A stretch of 64,000 bases of DNA, from the NCBI RefSeq assembly GCF_023703085.1, contig NZ_JAMQJY010000001.1:124001-188000 (forward strand), given 5' to 3'. Below the pieces are notes generated by a model. That model worked only from the letters and a program-made list of their open reading frames with translations. It ran no database searches and had not been told where the DNA came from. Of the stretch, positions 56,725-64,000 are shown piece after piece. Made by a program: the position numbers and the translations under genes. The stretch is from Alkalicoccobacillus plakortidis (lineage in GTDB: Bacteria > Bacillota > Bacilli > Bacillales > Bacillaceae_D). The first letter of the stretch is position 1. Each line of letters begins with the position of its first letter.

Positions 56725-56961
56725 GTGGAAGAAATAGAATTTTACAAACTTCACAGTCATGAATTTTATGAAACGAATCATAATGGCGAAGATTATATAT
56801 GGGAAGTTAAAGTCATAAACATTCATGGGTCGTCTCATTATCAAGCAAAAATCATTCAAGATGAGTTAGGAATAAAAACAAAGTGGACGGTAGTGCGTGG
56901 GGAATATCTTACAGTTGATGTGAATTTAATGATTAGAAAAGAAATTAAGAATTTAAAATAA
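56725..56961 (+). CDS. hypothetical small soluble protein
   Basis: I do not recognise this 78-residue protein. It is hydrophilic, has no membrane segment and ends in a basic helix (MIRKEIKNLK). The GTG start follows AAGGTGG by seven bases. It is isolated in a low-density region. Confidence 0.5.
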   Translation: MEEIEFYKLHSHEFYETNHNGEDYIWEVKVINIHGSSHYQAKIIQDELGIKTKWTVVRGEYLTVDVNLMIRKEIKNLK

Positions 56962-57022
56962 AATTACCAAAGTTAAATACATAAAAAGAGTGCTACCTAC
57001 ATGGCAGTCCTCTTCATGCGCG

Positions 57023-57562
57023 TTATCTAAAAATTGATGTTATTAATAATGACGTAAATATAACAAATAAATATATTTTTATTAATGATTTTTGTTTCAA
57101 ACTAAAACGAGCCATTATTCCTAAAAAGAAAACTAATAATCCTATTAAAATTATGTTAATGGCTAAGAATGGTAAAGAAAGTGAAAAGAAATAATTCCAA
57201 AAAGGGAAAAAGAAAGCCACAATTAAAAGAATAAGATATAGGCAATAAACGAATAAATCATATTTCTTAGCTATAGCCGTTGCGCATTCTTTACTAAGCG
57301 CTAAATTGTTCTCGTTGCTTGGCTCATTATCTTCGTACTTCATTAAAATTTCTGTGAGCTCCTGTTGTTTTCGGGTGAGAGGCTTTCTTCCTTTTAATTT
57401 TTGTGTGACAGTAAGTTGTCTAAGTTCCTCGCTGATGTCCTTAATGTTGCGGAATGTTTTTTCAATATTAACTTTCTTATTATTCATATAGTCGCTTACA
57501 GAACCCATTAGAGTTATTTGATAAACAACTAAAAATATATTTAAATACAATTTACGCAGCAT
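57023..57562 (-). CDS. hypothetical membrane protein
   Basis: About 179 residues: a hydrophobic N-terminus (about 5-20), a charged middle with ELRQLTVTQKLKGRKPL, and three membrane segments near the C-terminus. The ATG at 57562 follows GAAGGATGA. I do not recognise the family. Confidence 0.6.
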   Translation of the reverse strand: MLRKLYLNIFLVVYQITLMGSVSDYMNNKKVNIEKTFRNIKDISEELRQLTVTQKLKGRKPLTRKQQELTEILMKYEDNEPSNENNLALSKECATAIAKKYDLFVYCLYLILLIVAFFFPFWNYFFSLSLPFLAINIILIGLLVFFLGIMARFSLKQKSLIKIYLFVIFTSLLITSIFR

Positions 57563-57580
57563 GTGTAAATCATCCTTCAA

Positions 57581-57904
57581 AAATTAGAATGGGTAAATCT
57601 TAAAATATTAACCTCTGTATTATATCGGTAAAGGGAATCAAGATGACAGAAGCGTGTATGATTTATAATGTAATGTTTGATCCTTCAAAGAATCAAGAAA
57701 AAATGTCTCCGATAGATGATGCACTTATCTATACTGTGTAGAAAAAGTCAGTATCACGTTATCCTAGGAGGGTTAATAGTCGTGACTGAACCTAAGCCTC
57801 TGGCAGAGAACGTGACCATATCTAATCAGCTAACATCGTTTGTGTGAGGAAGGTTGGAAGGACGAAATATTCATTTTCATGTTTATTTAGGTAGCATCGT
57901 ACTT
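57581..57904. other. gene-poor stretch with two short frames
   Basis: A 32-codon frame at 57643-57741 has AAAGGGAA upstream, and a 21-codon GTG frame at 57783-57848 has AGGAGGG. Neither resembles a known peptide; both may be truncated remnants. Confidence 0.3.
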
Positions 57905-58009
57905 TTACATTATGTTCGGTAAAAGCACGTTCATGAAAAAGAAATAACCTAAAACACCAATCGAAAAACCGACTGCAAACTTTAAAATTGTTTTTGATTT
58001 TGTTGACAT
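57905..58009 (-). CDS. tiny single-span membrane protein
   Basis: A 34-residue peptide: a basic head (MSTKSKTILK) and one hydrophobic segment (FAVGFSIGVLGYFFFMNVLL). AGAGGTGAT lies before the ATG at 58009. Unknown function; one of several tiny membrane proteins here. Confidence 0.6.
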   Translation of the reverse strand: MSTKSKTILKFAVGFSIGVLGYFFFMNVLLPNIM

Positions 58010-58120
58010 TATTAAATCACCTCTGATGCAAGGGTAACATAGAATCCGTCTTTACTGATGGGACTGATATAGACAATAAATTGATTGGTAGCAGGAAGAA
58101 ACCTCTCCCTTGGGGGATGA

Positions 58121-58306
58121 TCACGTTCTTTTTATCGCAAACTGAAGCACGGTCCAAGCGACAGCAAAGCATGCTGAAAAAAGTAACCGATCCAGCAATA
58201 TTGTTCCGACGCTATCATCAGTGAGAAGCAAACCAAACAGAGTAGAGCAAATTAAAAGGATTGCAAAACTAAGTAAAACGTGAATAAAAAAGCTTTTATA
58301 TAGCAT
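58121..58306 (-). CDS. small two-span membrane protein
   Basis: A 61-residue protein with hydrophobic segments at about 6-28 and 40-57 and a basic C-terminus. TTGGAGGT lies before the ATG at 58306. Unknown family. The following 58319-58560 shows no gene. Confidence 0.6.
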   Translation of the reverse strand: MLYKSFFIHVLLSFAILLICSTLFGLLLTDDSVGTILLDRLLFSACFAVAWTVLQFAIKRT

Positions 58307-58560
58307 AATGACCTCCAACTGATTGTTAGCACTCTGTACCCTGACAGGAGCTTACAAAACATAGGAGGATCTACTAAAGGAGACACTCTACTTGTCATAA
58401 ACTGGACGAGAGGAGTCTAGAACTCTTTGAGATGACAAGGCATAATGGTTCTCTTCTCAGAAAGCTTGGGCTGTTTTTGTGAAGAGGAAAGGACAGAGAA
58501 AATAGAGGATTTTAAAGATTATTGTCGAAAGTAAGTTTGTTAGCTTTGGGGGTGAATTGA

Positions 58561-58707
58561 ATGAATGCAAAAGTAATTACGGCAGCCACTAGAAAAGGAT
58601 TTGAGACGAAGATAAATGAGGCTTTAAAAGAGATAGGGGATCGTTATGAGGATCTAAAGTTTACTGATAAAAGTAGCGATTATGTAGCAGTTATTTTATA
58701 TAAATAA
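58561..58707 (+). CDS. Cse60-like small sporulation protein
   Basis: A 48-residue protein (KVITAATRKGFETKINEAL ... DYVAVILYK). The pattern of a short strand, a helix with FETKINEALKE, and a C-terminal AVILY strand resembles the Cse60 family, made under sigma-E. GGGGGTGA lies before the ATG. The match is by eye. Confidence 0.6.
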   Translation: MNAKVITAATRKGFETKINEALKEIGDRYEDLKFTDKSSDYVAVILYK

Positions 58708-58895
58708 TTAATCACTACGGTAAGAGGTGGTATTTATTTCCCATTTAAATTACAAATAAAAAGGAATCCATATATTTTTGTCGAATACCATATAGTATTC
58801 CAAAAGAAATAGTCGGAGGTCATGTTTTGTTACTTTATTATTAATCTATATCTTCTACCTAATCATCAAAAAACGAGTCAATTAGGAGCTGATAT

Positions 58896-59309
58896 ATGAT
58901 GATCTATAAAAACAGTGTTGAGAAGATTTCGCCTGAGATGTTAAAGGGATTTTTTGTGGATTGGCCAGACCATCCTACGCCAGAAACCCACTTAAAACTG
59001 TTACTAAACAGCAGTCATGTGGTTATTGCGTTAGATGAAAATACAAACAAAGTCGTTGGCTTTATAACAGCCATAAGCGATGGTGTTTTATCTGCCTACA
59101 TTCCATTCCTAGAAGTATTGCCAGAGTATAAAAACAAAGGCATTGGCAAGCAGTTAGTAGAACGTATGTTAAATGAGCTTGATCAAATTTATATGGTTGA
59201 TTTGTGTTGTGATGACGACTTAGTTCCTTATTATGAGAAATACGGAATGACAAAATCAAATGCGATGCTCATCAGAAATTACACTATGCAATCAGGTAGT
59301 ACAAACTAA
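58896..59309 (+). CDS. GNAT-family N-acetyltransferase
   Basis: A 137-residue GNAT protein: VVGFITAISDGVLSAYIPFLEVLPEYKNKGIGKQL carries the acetyl-CoA loop (YKNKGIG), and PYYEKYGM is the usual C-terminal motif. Substrate unknown. AGGAGCTG lies before the ATG. Confidence 0.9.
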   Translation: MMIYKNSVEKISPEMLKGFFVDWPDHPTPETHLKLLLNSSHVVIALDENTNKVVGFITAISDGVLSAYIPFLEVLPEYKNKGIGKQLVERMLNELDQIYMVDLCCDDDLVPYYEKYGMTKSNAMLIRNYTMQSGSTN

Positions 59310-59320
59310 TGAAATGATAG

Positions 59321-59352
59321 AAAAACGTTTGGATGATGTCCGAGCGTTTTTT
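59321..59352 (+). terminator. rho-independent terminator
   Basis: AAAAACG / CGTTTTT extended by TTGGA/TCCGA, just after the acetyltransferase. Confidence 0.75.
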
Positions 59353-59445
59353 AATCATTTTATTAATGACTTTTTAAATGTCTCTCTTTCGAAACGTTAC
59401 ATTTTAAAAAAGGTTTATGTTAGGATCGGGATGAGAGGTGAGAGT

Positions 59446-59691
59446 TTGAAGTTAATTGCTAAGTTCTGGCCGTTATTTGCGTTTATAAGCATTGCTATTA
59501 TTATCATTAATTTCTTTACGGAAATTGCGTACTTAGATGGGGTGTGGTATCTACTAGTCGCCACCACATATGCATTAATCTTCTTGGATATTCATGTTCA
59601 TTCAAAAAGCAATCTTAGTGGATGGTGGTATATTTTAGGTGCTGCTTGTATTATATCGCTTGCAGTTGTTGGAGTCATGCGATTTATGTAA
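59446..59691 (+). CDS. small three-span membrane protein
   Basis: About 81 residues with segments at about 7-25, 33-50 and 62-79. The TTG at 59446 follows AGAGGTGAG; an ATG at 59431 is possible. I do not recognise the family. Confidence 0.55.
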   Translation: MKLIAKFWPLFAFISIAIIIINFFTEIAYLDGVWYLLVATTYALIFLDIHVHSKSNLSGWWYILGAACIISLAVVGVMRFM

Positions 59692-59725
59692 ATGGGGCTT
59701 GCGCAGTGCGCTTGTCTTTTTATTT

Positions 59726-59929
59726 TTATGAATGATATAAGTGCTCTTCTAAATAAGCCTCCCTTTTTTCGTCTGCTTTATGTGTATAAATGATACTTGC
59801 GATAATCGGTACAAACCATAATTCAAAATCAACTATAGCAAGAGGGATAGCTATTAAAGCAAGAAAAAAACAAGGGAGTATATGCATACTTGCTCTAAAA
59901 TAGATCTTTGCTTCTTCTTTTTTTGACAT
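59726..59929 (-). CDS. small two-span membrane protein
   Basis: A 67-residue protein: charged head MSKKEEAKIY, two hydrophobic segments, and an acidic/basic tail. TTGGAGG lies before the ATG at 59929. It directly follows the 56-residue gene and is probably co-transcribed. Confidence 0.65.
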   Translation of the reverse strand: MSKKEEAKIYFRASMHILPCFFLALIAIPLAIVDFELWFVPIIASIIYTHKADEKREAYLEEHLYHS

Positions 59930-59943
59930 GGGAGTGCCTCCAA

Positions 59944-60114
59944 TCAATTTTTGAATCTAATTTGATTCTTTTTCTTCTCAAGTAGACCTAAAGCAAAAAA
60001 GCATACTGCTAATCCAAATGTTGAGAGATAGAAAAGAGGATCTGAGGTTGTTACTACTTTAATGATAGCAATAAGCAGGAAGATGACAGAAGAAATAAAG
60101 TATAACTTACGCAT
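59944..60114 (-). CDS. 56-residue two-span membrane protein (paralogue of the 60464-60637 gene)
   Basis: It begins MRKLYFISSVIFLLIAII and continues with SDPLFYLSTFGLAVCFF and a basic tail. The gene at 60464-60637 has the same layout and many identical positions. AAGGAGTG lies before the ATG. Unknown function. Confidence 0.65.
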   Translation of the reverse strand: MRKLYFISSVIFLLIAIIKVVTTSDPLFYLSTFGLAVCFFALGLLEKKKNQIRFKN

Positions 60115-60265
60115 CGACACACTCCTTAAAATACGTATTATGGATTAATTATACAGGTTCTTGATAATAATTAGAAGGAAAATCATAAGAGTCTTTGAAA
60201 TCAGGTGTTAATAATTATATTATGTAAACTAATATCTTAGTAGCCAACATAAGTTATATAAAAGT

Positions 60266-60306
60266 AGAGCAAGTAGACACTGTAGGCTGTCTACTTGCTC
60301 TGTTTT
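60266..60306. terminator. strong hairpin terminator
   Basis: AGAGCAAGTAGACA / TGTCTACTTGCTCT with T-rich sequence on both sides; it lies at the end of the 60464-60312 minus-strand pair. Confidence 0.88.
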
Positions 60307-60311
60307 TAAAA

Positions 60312-60443
60312 TTAATTTCGATTGTACTTACTTAGAGCTTTTATCCCTTTAAAAACGACATAAAAAATTACACATAATACAGCAAAGGCAATAAGTTGAA
60401 AAAAGATTGAACCAAAAGGAACTTCGATCATTGTTTCGTTCAT
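60312..60443 (-). CDS. 43-residue single-span membrane protein
   Basis: A short amphipathic head (MNETMIEVPFGS), one hydrophobic segment (IFFQLIAFAVLCVIFYVVF) and a basic tail. GGAGGTCA lies before the ATG at 60443. It follows the 57-residue gene by 20 bases. Confidence 0.65.
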   Translation of the reverse strand: MNETMIEVPFGSIFFQLIAFAVLCVIFYVVFKGIKALSKYNRN

Positions 60444-60463
60444 CAATTGACCTCCAAGAGTTA

Positions 60464-60637
60464 TTAAGATAAACCTTTTTCTTTTCCTCGTTCTTTTGAC
60501 TCCATCATCCAAGTTAGCCCTGCACAAACGCTTAAACCAATAAAGGAAATATAACTGAGTGGCCTACCATCAAGTACGAACAATATAATAGCTATTATTA
60601 AAAAGAAAAAGGTAGAAAACATGTACATTTTCTTCAA
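60464..60637 (-). CDS. 57-residue two-span membrane protein (paralogue of the 59944-60114 gene)
   Basis: TTG start after TAGGAGGT; the protein runs KKMYMFSTFFFLIIAII, then RPLSYISFIGLSVCAGL and a Lys/Glu tail. It is clearly related to the 56-residue protein at 59944-60114. Each has a downstream tiny membrane gene. Confidence 0.68.
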   Translation of the reverse strand: MKKMYMFSTFFFLIIAIILFVLDGRPLSYISFIGLSVCAGLTWMMESKERGKEKGLS

Positions 60638-60674
60638 AGTAATACCTCCTATATTAAATTTAAAATTTTGAGTA

Positions 60675-61205
60675 TTATTGATTCGGTCGTGTGTTTTCTC
60701 TTATCACATACGTTTTGGTCAGTAGGTCGTACAAGGATTGTTTCTTTTTAGTGAAAATCGCTGTACCGATATAAATAAACATAAGTAAATAGACCAGTCC
60801 GCCGATTAGGTAATACGTGACAGGAACATCCCCATCACCAATTGAGACAAGTCGATAAACAAGAAAGTGTGACAGTTCCCATGGTAAGAATTTTAAAATA
60901 GTTCTGCATGTTATACGAAAAACAGACGGAGATTCGCCATTTTCTCCTACTACTTGGATGCGAGCTTTCTTTTTACCGAATGACTGTCCGATTATGTTTG
61001 AATCACTTATGATGAAATAAATAGAAATAGGTAAGGTGACCATTATAAATCCTGTTAGCTGAGCCGTGATCAGTGAACCGGAAAAAAAGTTTTGTAAGCC
61101 AGGAAAAAGGAAGACATTCACGATAAATAGAAGCACTAAGTATAAAAATAATAGGATGTAATCATACATAAAAGCTTTTAATCGAATGAAAAAAGTCGCA
61201 TTCAC
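60675..61205 (-). CDS. RDD-family membrane protein
   Basis: A 176-residue protein with membrane segments at about 14-34, 45-67 and 128-150. RLKAFMYDYILLF and GQSFGKKKARIQVV are RDD-domain hallmarks, though the usual Arg-Asp-Asp is RLKAFMYD here. Some RDD proteins are Na+/H+ antiporters. AGAGGTG lies before the ATG. Confidence 0.85.
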   Translation of the reverse strand: MNATFFIRLKAFMYDYILLFLYLVLLFIVNVFLFPGLQNFFSGSLITAQLTGFIMVTLPISIYFIISDSNIIGQSFGKKKARIQVVGENGESPSVFRITCRTILKFLPWELSHFLVYRLVSIGDGDVPVTYYLIGGLVYLLMFIYIGTAIFTKKKQSLYDLLTKTYVIRENTRPNQ

Positions 61206-61228
61206 TCCAACACCTCTTTCTCATCAAA

Positions 61229-61654
61229 TTAGTCTTCTCGTGAATATTTAAATGGAAGTAAGGATTGAATGGGCACCTTTATAAGAGAACGGCCTTCCTC
61301 AATAATAACCATGCATTTTGGAGAATAATCAGCAATTAATTCTCGACAAATCCCACATGGACTCACAACTTTTACTTCTTGGTCTTGTTCATCTGAGGAT
61401 GGATGTAAAACAGCAACAATTGTAGTGAACTCCTTTTCTCCGCTTGAGATCATGCTTCCGATGGTTATCGCTTCAGCACAAATAGCAACTCTACCGATAT
61501 AGGCTTCAAGATGAACCCCAGATATGATCTTACCAGTGCTTGTGCGTAATGCAGCTCCAACATGATGTTTGTTTTCTTCATAGAGATTGGAGATTTTTTG
61601 CTTTGCTTCCTCAACTAACAACAAATCGTCTGGATTTAGTGGCACTGTCTTCAT
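61229..61654 (-). CDS. cytidine deaminase-family protein
   Basis: A 141-residue zinc deaminase: CAEA (Zn Cys and catalytic Glu) and PCGICRE (two Zn Cys). VHLEAYIGRVAICAEA is nearer the blasticidin-deaminase-like branch than housekeeping Cdd. Substrate uncertain. AAAGAGGTG lies before the ATG. Confidence 0.85.
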   Translation of the reverse strand: MKTVPLNPDDLLLVEEAKQKISNLYEENKHHVGAALRTSTGKIISGVHLEAYIGRVAICAEAITIGSMISSGEKEFTTIVAVLHPSSDEQDQEVKVVSPCGICRELIADYSPKCMVIIEEGRSLIKVPIQSLLPFKYSRED

Positions 61655-61757
61655 TTTATTTCACCTCTTTTTAACAGTAGCTTAATTTCATTAATATGGA
61701 AAGGGTAATTGATAAGTATTTAACCTGAATTTGATATCGGTTACAATGGTAGTGGTA

Positions 61758-61790
61758 TAAAAAAAGGAACCATCTAGTTTTAGATGATTC
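61758..61790 (-). terminator. tlp terminator
   Basis: GAATCATCTA / TAGATGGTTC on the minus strand, followed by seven T. Confidence 0.88.
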
Positions 61791-61805
61791 TCTCGTCTTA
61801 ATCCT

Positions 61806-62015
61806 TTATGATTCGTCTTCAATCTCATGACGTAAGCTGTTTATGCTTGTTTCTCTGCGTTTGTTTTTGTCTGTGATGTCTTGTTTATCGTGATCATCCA
61901 TTTCGTCACCATGTGCAGCGATAAAATGCTCTGTCTCGTTGATTTTTTGCTCGGTGTGATTAATGATTTCCTTTATTTTTTGCGCGTTATCTGTACGATT
62001 ATCTGGATTAGCCAT
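61806..62015 (-). CDS. tlp: small acid-soluble spore protein Tlp
   Basis: A 69-residue hydrophilic helical protein: PDNRTDNAQKIKEII and KNKRRETSINSLRHEIEDES match Tlp, a minor forespore protein. AGGAGG lies before the ATG, and a sigma-G promoter lies upstream. Confidence 0.9.
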   Translation of the reverse strand: MANPDNRTDNAQKIKEIINHTEQKINETEHFIAAHGDEMDDHDKQDITDKNKRRETSINSLRHEIEDES

Positions 62016-62045
62016 ATTAAGAACCTCCTAGGATTAAGGTGTTTT

Positions 62046-62075
62046 TAGTATGGCTTGTTGTATCATAAAATATGT
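62046..62075 (-). promoter_or_regulatory. sigma-G promoter of tlp
   Basis: On the minus strand ACATA, 18 bases, CATACTA; the -10 is identical to that of spoVA. Confidence 0.7.
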
Positions 62076-62167
62076 GTAAAGCGTGTAAGAAATCTTAACA
62101 AACGAACACATGAGTTCATGGGTTTTCGTTATGGTTAAAAGGAAGTATCAGAAAGGAGTGTCGTGTA

Positions 62168-63344
62168 TTGACTCAACTTCGTGCGTACATGGATCAATCC
62201 GTCCACGTACATCCAACGGCAAAGGGAAAGCTGAATGAATTAGTATTTGCGGTTAAGGACGTTTTTAATGTAAAAGGAGTCATATCAAGCGTTGGTAATC
62301 CAGATTGGTTACATACACATAAACCAGCAAAAAGTCATGCGAAGTCGATTGAACTCTTATTAGAGCAAGGAGCTACCTTAAAGGGCACAACACATACAGA
62401 TGAACTTATGTACAGTTTAAATGGAGAAAATGCTCATTATGGAACTCCGTTAAACCCAAGTTTGCCTGGACATATCCCAGGTGGATCTTCAAGTGGTTCT
62501 GCTTCAGTTGCAGCTGCTGGAGATGTTGATTTTTCAATAGGAACGGATACGGGTGGTTCTGTTAGAATCCCAGCAGCTTATTGTGGGATCTATGGAATGA
62601 GGCCCACTCATGGTGTTGTTCCGATTGAAGGGGTTATTCCATTGGCCACTAGCTTTGATACAATAGGTTGGATGGCGAGGGATCCAGAAATTTTGGAGCG
62701 AGTCGGTCAAGTACTTTTACCCAAACAAAAGAATACAGGTGATTTTAATCGAGTTCTTTTACCTGAGGATGCCTGGTCTTTAGCAGATAAAAAGTGTGTG
62801 GAACAGTTAACACCTCTTGCTCAAATAATAAAAGATAGTATGGGTGAGGAAGAGACGATTCAATTATCACATGAAGGGTTAAACAGTTGGAAAGAAACCT
62901 TTAGGATTGCACAAGCGTTTGAGGTATGGTCTGCTCATGGGCAATGGGTGAAAGCTGCTCAACCTCAATTTGGGCCAGGTATAGCCGAACGATTTGCCAT
63001 GGCGGAGACCATCACCAAAGAGATGTATAATCATGCTTTAAAGGAATTGGCAGCTGTACGTGAGAATATGGTTGGACTACTTCCAGAGAATACGATTATG
63101 ATTGTGCCAACTGTACCTGGCCAAGCACCACTACTCAATCTTCCAGAAGAGCAAATTGAACAGAGAAGATCTCAAACATTACAATTAAGCTGTATTGCAG
63201 GCTTAGCTGGATTGCCGCAGATTACGATTCCAGTACAGACTAACGATGGACCAGTAGGGCTTTCATTGATTGCTTGGGGCTAACCAGGATTTACGACTAT
63301 TACGACTTGTGAATCAACTGATCAAAGAAAAACGATTGGTCTAA
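62168..63344 (+). CDS. amidase (amidase-signature family), frameshifted near its end
   Basis: A 391-residue Ser-Ser-Lys amidase: Lys in FAVKDVF, GGSSSGSAS and GTDTGGSVRIPAAYCG supply the catalytic residues. At 63272-63277 GCTTGG replaces GCTGG; correction reads LSLIAGANQDLRLLRLVNQL and ends at 63344. The TTG start follows AAAGGAGTG. Substrate unknown; it stands alone, not with gatB/gatC. Confidence 0.85.
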
Positions 63345-63421
63345 TTTTATAGTAGCTGCTCCATTCGCCGTCTCCCTTTTAATATTTTTACATGTACTAA
63401 TAAAAAAGGGGTTCTGCTAAA

Positions 63422-63694
63422 ATGGAGATCATTCTCATGCTAGCTACAGTTATTAGTCCTGTTGTCCTTGCAATCATTGAATTGCTTAAACGAACAGTGA
63501 ATCTGCCTAAACGCTTTTTACCTTTAATCGCTGTTGGAGTTGGTTTAATTGTCGGGGGATTGTCGTTTCCGTTTACTGATTTGGATCTTGCTATGCGCTT
63601 ATGGGCAGGAGGTCTTGCAGGATTATCAGCTACTGGTTTGTTTGAAATAAGCAAAAATAGAGAAGGATCAACCTTCGACAAACACGATGAATGA
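63422..63694 (+). CDS. holin-like small membrane protein (A118-type)
   Basis: A 90-residue protein with three hydrophobic segments (about 4-22, 32-50, 60-77) and a charged tail. LPLIAVGVGLIVGGL, DLDLAMRLWAGGLAGLSATGLFE resembles A118-type phage holins. No endolysin or phage genes are adjacent, so it is an orphan, perhaps domesticated. Confidence 0.72.
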   Translation: MEIILMLATVISPVVLAIIELLKRTVNLPKRFLPLIAVGVGLIVGGLSFPFTDLDLAMRLWAGGLAGLSATGLFEISKNREGSTFDKHDE

Positions 63695-63701
63695 ATCAAA
63701 T

Positions 63702-63729
63702 AAACAGCGAGTTTTTCTCGCTGTTTTTC
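63702..63729 (+). terminator. rho-independent terminator
   Basis: AAACAGCGAG / CTCGCTGTTT with five T, after the holin-like gene. Confidence 0.88.
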
Positions 63730-63772
63730 TCAAGTGGTTAATCAAAACATTAAAGAAAGTGAGAATACATAT

Positions 63773-64000
63773 ATGATTCCTTTAGTTTATGATCAAGTAA
63801 ACAGCTTGGGGAAAAGATGATGAGTTTTTCCTAGAACTTCTAAAACGTACAAATGCGAAACAAATCGCTGATCTTGGCTGCGGCACGGGTCGCTTAACTA
63901 CATATTTTGCAAAAGCGGGCTATCAGATTACAGCCATTGATCCTAATGAAGAAGCGATAGAAGAAGCAAAAAGAAAGCCACATGTTGAAGGTGTTACGTG
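63773..64000 (+). CDS. SAM-dependent methyltransferase, N-terminal part, frameshifted (3' end outside window)
   Basis: The start is MIPLVYDQVNSW; motif I DLGCGTGRLTTYFAKAG and post-I AIDPNEE show a class I methyltransferase. The frame breaks at 63804-63809 (GCTTGG for GCTGG); corrected it reads NSWGKDDEFFLELLKRT. The right edge cuts the gene after about 75 residues. Substrate unknown. Confidence 0.8.

Noticed and set aside
60444..60527. N-terminal extension of the 43-residue membrane protein
   Set aside because: The extra codons lie in the end of the 57-residue gene in another frame; the ATG at 60443 has its own GGAGG.
9313..63809. Programmed ribosomal frameshifting at the GCTTGG sites
   Set aside because: The sites fall in all three codon phases, and on half-sites the mRNA would read CCAAGC instead. 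No shared slippery codon, stop position or stimulatory structure exists.
9313..63809. GCTGG as part of a Chi recombination hotspot (E. coli GCTGGTGG)
   Set aside because: The affected sites are not followed by TGG as a rule, and the Bacillus Chi sequence is different.
1..64000. tRNA, rRNA, insertion sequences or integrated phage
   Set aside because: I looked for clover-leaf patterns, rRNA blocks, transposases and structural phage genes and saw none; the single holin-like gene is not enough to call a prophage.

Overview
The window is low-GC Firmicutes DNA from an endospore-forming member of the Bacillaceae. It carries the whole spoIIA operon, the seven-gene spoVA operon, dacF, spoIIM, mciZ, the spore protein Tlp, Cse60-like and YjcZ-like peptides, and good matches to sigma-F, sigma-G, sigma-E/K and sigma-H promoters. 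A C30 carotenoid cluster, a class IV polyhydroxybutyrate (PHB) locus and an OpuC osmolyte importer suggest a pigmented, salt- or alkali-tolerant Bacillus relative. The genus is an inference.

Layout. 0-4 kb: a cyclic-di-GMP/response-regulator and hybrid-kinase module, cut by the left edge. 4-12 kb: convergent carotenoid operons (two CrtN-type enzymes and CrtM on +; a CrtP-like oxidase, glycosyltransferase, acyltransferase and CruF-like hydratase on -). 12-17.4 kb: a short-chain dehydrogenase, a SufT-like protein, a GbsR-type regulator and opuCABCD. 17.4-24.4 kb: crr, uppP, a thioredoxin, mciZ/nudF, spoIIM, fur. 24.4-29.6 kb: xerD-deoB-two purine nucleoside phosphorylases-pdp. 29.6-43.8 kb: a pha locus with stress and regulatory genes, lying between nucleoside genes and dacF that are neighbours in B. 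subtilis. 43.9-56.3 kb: dacF-spoIIAA-AB-sigF, a TetR-TspO-hydrolase unit, spoVA, lysA, ppiB. 56.3-64 kb: a looser accessory stretch of tiny membrane proteins, tlp, an amidase, a holin-like gene and a partial methyltransferase.

The strongest unexpected signal is about the DNA itself. Fifteen single-base frameshifts interrupt otherwise intact genes, including sigF, lysA (twice), opuCB, spoVAC, xerD and phaC. Twelve are the same event: the pentamer GCTGG (complement CCAGC) has gained one T (or A) to read GCTTGG (CCAAGC). It occurs on both strands and in all codon phases. The other three are a run of eight T (or A) read as seven. Random decay cannot give this pattern, so the breaks are best read as motif-linked sequencing or consensus error, perhaps at a modified base. 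The genes are annotated here as full-length with the shift noted.

Other points of interest are duplicated pairs of unannotated tiny membrane proteins, an extended MciZ that runs antisense into its neighbour, a tandem purine nucleoside phosphorylase with altered base-recognition positions, a LexA box on a YdjM-like gene, paired TetR operators and a 4 x 19-bp repeat between phaB and phaC.
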